The translations under genes were made by a program, and so were the position numbers. From Pseudophaeobacter leonis (GTDB taxonomy: Bacteria > Pseudomonadota > Alphaproteobacteria > Rhodobacterales > Rhodobacteraceae), in NCBI RefSeq assembly GCF_002087335.1, contig NZ_MWVJ01000113.1:1-64000 (forward strand): a DNA stretch of 64,000 nt, given 5' to 3'. Each line of letters starts with the position of its first letter. The stretch's first letter is position 1. Shown piece by piece: positions 60,339 to 64,000 of this stretch. The notes beneath the pieces are model-generated. The model was not told where the DNA came from. It saw only the letters and a list, made by a program, of their open reading frames with translations, and did no database searches.

Positions 60339-60913
60339 CGTCGTTCTCCCTTGTTCACAGTCAGCCTGTGGTCTTATCGGGATCTCGAGCTCAAATCAGG
60401 GTCAGCCCAACTACGCATGCTTTGGACCGTTGCCCCCTTCCCGCTTCAACAAGAAAGGGAAACGCCAAAGAAAAGCCCGGTTTTCACTCGGGCTTGACTA
60501 TCAGAGCTGGCTGTTTTCCACTCTTTGCAAGCTAGCCGCCAAGAGAACCGCTTGCGGGATATTTGTGGCCACCGCAATGATTTTTACCGGGTGCGGAGCC
60601 TGGCAATGGCAATGCCTGCCCATCCTCATCAAATCCAGCGAGGTGAAATTCAAACGCCTCCTGTGCCTGCGCTGCCAACGCGAGATCCACCCCATTCGGG
60701 GGTCTGCCCGCCTCAACCATTTCCGCAATGGCGGTCGGGTGGCGCTAAGCGTATTGAACAGAGTGCAGGTCTGCGCTGCTACGGCACACCAGCCGCGAGA
60801 GAGACAGCCCGCAAACCAAAGTCCATAGCCCACGCCTGACTTTACCATTTATTAGCTGCGAATGAGGAATATGCCAAACAATCGCATTTGCTTCAAATAT
60901 GGGAAATTAAAAG
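60339..60913. other. Gap, no gene
   Basis: 575 bases between the IS110 remnant and the methyltransferase; no supported gene. Confidence 0.5.
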
Positions 60914-62158
60914 TTGCCTGAAAATCAATCGCCTGCTCTGTCTCAAGAACATCGTCAGCAAGACCCCCAGGACGCAGAAAGGCTGGTCTGTCTGGCAAAA
61001 TCCGAACCCCTGGGTGATGGCGGCATTCGAACGTCCCAGCTTCTCTCGGACGCCCTGACGATAGATCCCCACCACCACGAAGCGCAGTTGTTGCAGGAGC
61101 GGCTGCATCAGACATTCGTGCCCCGCTGGCATTTCCCAATGCTCGCAGACCGGGCCCGCAATAGCGCCTACGCAGAGGCCATTGCAACAAAGGTAAAACC
61201 CGGTGACGTGGTCCTCGATATCGGTTGCGGCGCTGGTTTGACAGCAATGCTGGCGGCCCGCGCCGGTGCAAAACATGTCTACACCTGCGAGCAGCAGCCC
61301 CTGATCGCGCAGGCGGCAGAGCGCGTCATTGCGCAAAACGGTCTGAGTGACCGCATTACCGTCATCCCGAAATGGTCGCATACGATTGTTGTTGGCGTCG
61401 ACATCCCCGAGGCGGCAGATGTTGTAATTTCAGAAATCGTCGATACCGTTTTGCTCGGAGAAGGTGCGCTTGCCACCCTGACCCATGCAATGTCGGCGCT
61501 TGCCAAACCGCAGGCCCGGGCGATCCCTGAACGCGGCACACTGATGGCGCACCCCGTAGAAAGCGGCAAACTGATGGATATGTGGCGGCCACAAGAGGTG
61601 GAGGGCTTTGATCTGAGTGCCTTTCATCGCTTTGCAGGCATCGCTCAGTTGACACCGAACGATTTCAAAGCCTGTGCGTTTCGGGTTTTGGGCCCGGCAA
61701 CAGAGCTGTTTCAGTTTGATTTCACCCGGCCAAACATCAATCCGGCACGCACAACAACAGACCTCAGCTGTACCGGCGCGGGCAGCATTCATGCGGTCTT
61801 GGTCAGTTTCACAATGGTGCTGGCGCCCGGCATTCAGGTGACAAATGGATTGAATTCCGGCGGGCATTGGGGTCGTACAGCCTTCCTGCTCGACAGCCCA
61901 AAAGCAGCAAAACCAGGCGATCGTTTGACAGTTACCGCGCAGCATGATGCGTCGCAGCTGAGCCTCTCTGTACACGAAACCCCATCCCGCGCCGACAGTG
62001 CCGAGAGTGCGGATCACGCCCCTGTCTGGGTGAACCCGGCGTGGGAGCTGCGTTCGTCTCAGCTGCAGGATGACGACAGCCTGCCGCCTGCATCAGACCC
62101 GGTCTGGAGCTCCCCAGAGGCCCAGGCCGCCGCAAACGGGCCTCATTCGTATCACTAG
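60914..62158 (+). CDS. PRMT7/9-like class I SAM methyltransferase
   Basis: 414 residues. Motif I VLDIGCGAGLTAMLAARAGA, post-I VYTCEQQPLI, then the PRMT 'double-E' region VVISEIVDTVLLGEGAL. C-terminal beta-barrel segment SGGHWGRTAFLL resembles the PRMT7/9 HW motif. N-end (LLSDALTIDPHHHEAQLLQERL) leads into MLADRARNSAYAEAI. TTG start assumed, no in-frame ATG nearby. The substrate is unknown; a TPR-lacking protein arginine methyltransferase is the best guess. Confidence 0.75.
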   Translation: MPENQSPALSQEHRQQDPQDAERLVCLAKSEPLGDGGIRTSQLLSDALTIDPHHHEAQLLQERLHQTFVPRWHFPMLADRARNSAYAEAIATKVKPGDVVLDIGCGAGLTAMLAARAGAKHVYTCEQQPLIAQAAERVIAQNGLSDRITVIPKWSHTIVVGVDIPEAADVVISEIVDTVLLGEGALATLTHAMSALAKPQARAIPERGTLMAHPVESGKLMDMWRPQEVEGFDLSAFHRFAGIAQLTPNDFKACAFRVLGPATELFQFDFTRPNINPARTTTDLSCTGAGSIHAVLVSFTMVLAPGIQVTNGLNSGGHWGRTAFLLDSPKAAKPGDRLTVTAQHDASQLSLSVHETPSRADSAESADHAPVWVNPAWELRSSQLQDDDSLPPASDPVWSSPEAQAAANGPHSYH

Positions 62159-62169
62159 AAACCGCCTGC

Positions 62170-62198
62170 CCAGGACAGGACAGGACAGGCTAGGACGC
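62170..62198. repeat. Short CAGGA repeat after the methyltransferase
   Basis: CAGGA repeated four times, starting 11 bases after the stop codon. Confidence 0.55.
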
Positions 62199-62453
62199 GC
62201 CACCATAAAAGCCTTGCTTCACCCAAGCGGCGTTTTTGGTGGTGTTCACTTTGCCTGGCTGAGAAATACCGCTGCGTAGAGGAGACGGCTACGCAGCTGG
62301 CACCACTGCCCTGGCAAAAACAAGATCGCAGCGAAAGACGCAGAGAGAGTCGCAAAAGAGAGCTGTCAGTTGAACCGCTGCTCTGGGTGGAGACTGCTCA
62401 AGATTTAGCTGCAAAACAAGACCCCCAAACAACACCCCTTCAAGATCCAAATC

Positions 62454-62975
62454 CTATGAGGATTTTTCACCTTCCAGGAAGTGATAGGCCTCACGAAGCG
62501 TTGCACTCAAGCCGTCAAAAAATCCCGGCACAGTGACATCAACAAGACCTGCGGCTTTGTCCGCCTCATCGGTAATGGTGTCCTCAGAGGGTTTCACCAC
62601 AAACGGAGCCTCCGGTGTCTTGAGCAACTCGCGATAGCTGGCGCCTTTGCCATGCTTCAACACGTTGACCGCGAGGTAATAGTGATGAACCCTCTCGGCG
62701 AGGTCGGTTTTTTGGGCCTCCAAAAGCCGTGCCTTCAGTTTTCGCGAAAAAGGGCCGCGCTTAAAATGATGCTGCATCCGCGATTCAAACACCGAGAAGG
62801 TATCAGCCGCCAATGTTTCAAGAGACACAGTCGCGGCCCGCAGCTCCTGCGTCAGGGCGCTGGACGCATCCTGCCCCTCCATATGGTGCAAAATCTCTGC
62901 AATGCGCGCCTCTGACGTCTTTGCCGTTTCTTGCGCCGTCGCAACCCGTTCAAGCAGGCTCAGTGAAGGTCCCAT
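62454..62975 (-). CDS. Hypothetical 173-residue alpha-helical protein
   Basis: Highly helical and charged (EARIAEILHHMEGQDASSALTQELRAATVSLE, FESRMQHHFKRGPFSRKLKARL, YYLAVNVLKHGKGASYREL). Not recognised. GGAGACTGAACCATG supplies the start. Adjacent to the NYN-LOTUS gene on the same strand, 360 bases apart. Confidence 0.7.
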   Translation of the reverse strand: MGPSLSLLERVATAQETAKTSEARIAEILHHMEGQDASSALTQELRAATVSLETLAADTFSVFESRMQHHFKRGPFSRKLKARLLEAQKTDLAERVHHYYLAVNVLKHGKGASYRELLKTPEAPFVVKPSEDTITDEADKAAGLVDVTVPGFFDGLSATLREAYHFLEGEKSS

Positions 62976-63229
62976 GGTTCAGTCTCCTTAAGGTTCCCCT
63001 TCCTTTAAGCCATGCGGCGAGGAATGACAGGGAGGGAATGGCGCAATTCAGGTCAGCAAGCACGGATATTTTGCCTTAAACGCGCCTGTGCAGCGCCGCG
63101 AGCCCTGCCACTGCAGCACGGAGCGCGCCTGCCGCGGCGACCAAGCAGAGGTGCCGCTCCTTTAGCGGCACAGCAAGGCGTCGTGAACAAGGGCCGCGTG
63201 GCCAGCAACAGGTCAGTTTGGTCGCTGAT
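62976..63229. other. Gap, no gene
   Basis: Nothing recognised between the hypothetical gene and the tandem repeats. Confidence 0.4.
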
Positions 63230-63335
63230 CTGTCTGGTTGTCGGCCTGTCTGGTTAATTGGCTGTCTGGTTACGGGCCTGTCTGGTTACTGGCCTGTCTG
63301 GTTACGGGCCTGTCTGGGTACGGGCCTGTCCGGAA
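63230..63335. repeat. 16-base tandem repeat, six to seven copies
   Basis: GGCCTGTCTGGTTACG-type unit of 15-17 bases repeated six to seven times, ending two bases before the NYN gene stop codon. Confidence 0.85.
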
Positions 63336-63336
63336 A

Positions 63337-64000
63337 CTAGTCAATCCGGCGCACCAGAATTTGGTTGCCTTCCCCCTGTTTCGTTTCAAAGATTTTCAGC
63401 GAGGCGATCAGGTCACTCAGTTTGCGTTTGCCATAGCTGCGGGTGTCAAAGTCGGGAACCGCAGCAGCAATATACTGACCAATTTGCCCCAGCGTGAACC
63501 ATTCGTCCTCCGAATTGATCGAATCCATCGCGCGCTTCACCAGTTTGGTTGGATCTTCCAACTGGTCTTGCGCTCCAACCGTTTGCTCTTCTTTTTGGCG
63601 CTTTGGTTTCGGTTTTGCTTTTACCGGCTCCGAGATCAGGTTCTCGACATAGATGAACCGCTTGCAGGCTTTTACAAAAGCGGCCGGCGTTTTGCGCATC
63701 CCCATGCCAAAAACGTCAACCCCCTGTTCCCGTATGCGGCTGGCCAAACGGGTGAAATCACTGTCGGACGAAATCAGCACAAAGCCGTCGAAGCGACCGG
63801 AATGCAAAATATCCATAGCATCAATCACCAGAGCAATATCCGAGGCATTCTTGCCAGTGGTATTGGCGAACTGCTGGTGTGGGACGATGGCGAGGGCCGC
63901 CAGCTTTTCCTTGGTCCAGCCCTGCGCGCCCGTGCCGGAGAAATCCCCATAGATGCGGCGAATGCTCGCCTCCCCCAGAGACGCGATCTCTTCGAACATG
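63337..64000 (-). CDS. NYN-domain protein with C-terminal LOTUS/OST-HTH (partial)
   Basis: 221 residues; the start is outside. NYN (PIN-like) RNase domain: SDIALVIDAMDIL and FVLISSDSDFTRLASRIREQG. A Lys/Arg linker follows, then the LOTUS/OST-HTH domain (WFTLGQIGQYIAAAVPDFDTR, KLSDLIASLKIF). The set is of an RNA-binding/cleaving protein (LabA/DUF88). Its role in bacteria is poorly known. Confidence 0.87.
   Translation of the reverse strand, partial: MFEEIASLGEASIRRIYGDFSGTGAQGWTKEKLAALAIVPHQQFANTTGKNASDIALVIDAMDILHSGRFDGFVLISSDSDFTRLASRIREQGVDVFGMGMRKTPAAFVKACKRFIYVENLISEPVKAKPKPKRQKEEQTVGAQDQLEDPTKLVKRAMDSINSEDEWFTLGQIGQYIAAAVPDFDTRSYGKRKLSDLIASLKIFETKQGEGNQILVRRID

Noticed and set aside
60501-60848. 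115-codon frame upstream of the methyltransferase
   Set aside because: No family similarity and several competing shadow frames.
1-64000. CRISPR array or rRNA operon
   Set aside because: No regularly spaced identical repeats with unique spacers and no rRNA sequence were seen.

Overview
The window is a GC-rich chromosomal segment of a marine alphaproteobacterium, very probably Rhodobacterales (Roseobacter group). The evidence is gene content and gene style: RNase E with an acidic insertion inside its S1 domain, a DUF1476/ATPase zeta subunit, split B12-dependent methionine synthase parts, a TRAP transporter, a TupA-free reductive pyrimidine (Pyd) cluster with RutR-type operators, a Roseobacter acetate locus, a LuxI-type synthase and a candidate GTTC-N7-GTTC SOS box.

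Layout. 1-4.7 kb: ccdA (partial), a TusA-like protein, a DUF4440 protein and rne. 5.3-8.5 kb: a DctB/DctD-type two-component pair. 8.5-10.3 kb: purQ-purS-purC. 10.6-13 kb: an ATPase zeta subunit and an MprF-like membrane lysyltransferase. 13.2-17.2 kb: a homocysteine methyltransferase (bmt), a PA0069-type radical SAM protein, a corrinoid protein and DUF1638, probably a split methionine synthase neighbourhood. 17.2-23.6 kb: sufE, a lipoprotein, rnd, purM-purN, and a divergent MBL-hydrolase/LysR pair. 23.6-26.7 kb: a tRNA(CAT) followed by a gene-poor decayed stretch with an IS30 remnant and an isolated luxI. 26.7-30.5 kb: SIP-exbB-exbD-exbD-tonB iron uptake operon. 30.6-33.8 kb: a TRAP transporter. 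34.4-43.9 kb: acs-adk, DUF4212/acetate-type symporter, a cNMP-CBS-DUF294 protein, a membrane-PAS-exonuclease and a flavin reductase. 44.1-54.5 kb: a complete reductive pyrimidine degradation system (ABC transporter, dihydropyrimidinase, ureidopropionase-type amidohydrolase, RutR-like TetR, PreA, PreT). 55-64 kb: an accessory tail with RidA, a decayed ORF, a beta-propeller/VCBS surface protein, an IS110 remnant, a PRMT7/9-like methyltransferase and a NYN-LOTUS protein.

Fifteen otherwise intact-looking genes carry one or more single-base indels or one in-frame stop (about 13 single-base deletions, 3 insertions, 2 nonsense changes). Because rne alone has three, and it is normally indispensable, most of these are likely sequence errors of the assembly; I annotate the whole gene spans and mark the breaks. 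A second recurring feature is short degenerate tandem repeats (10-18 nt units) sitting directly downstream of stop codons in many intergenic gaps.

The most interesting items are: a DctD homologue lacking the sigma54-contact GAFTGA loop, the SOS box in front of the PA0069 radical SAM gene, the two RutR-type operators that define a pyrimidine regulon, the 7+7-blade propeller protein, the bacterial PRMT7/9-like enzyme, and the stop-proximal repeats. No CRISPR array, rRNA or intact prophage was seen.
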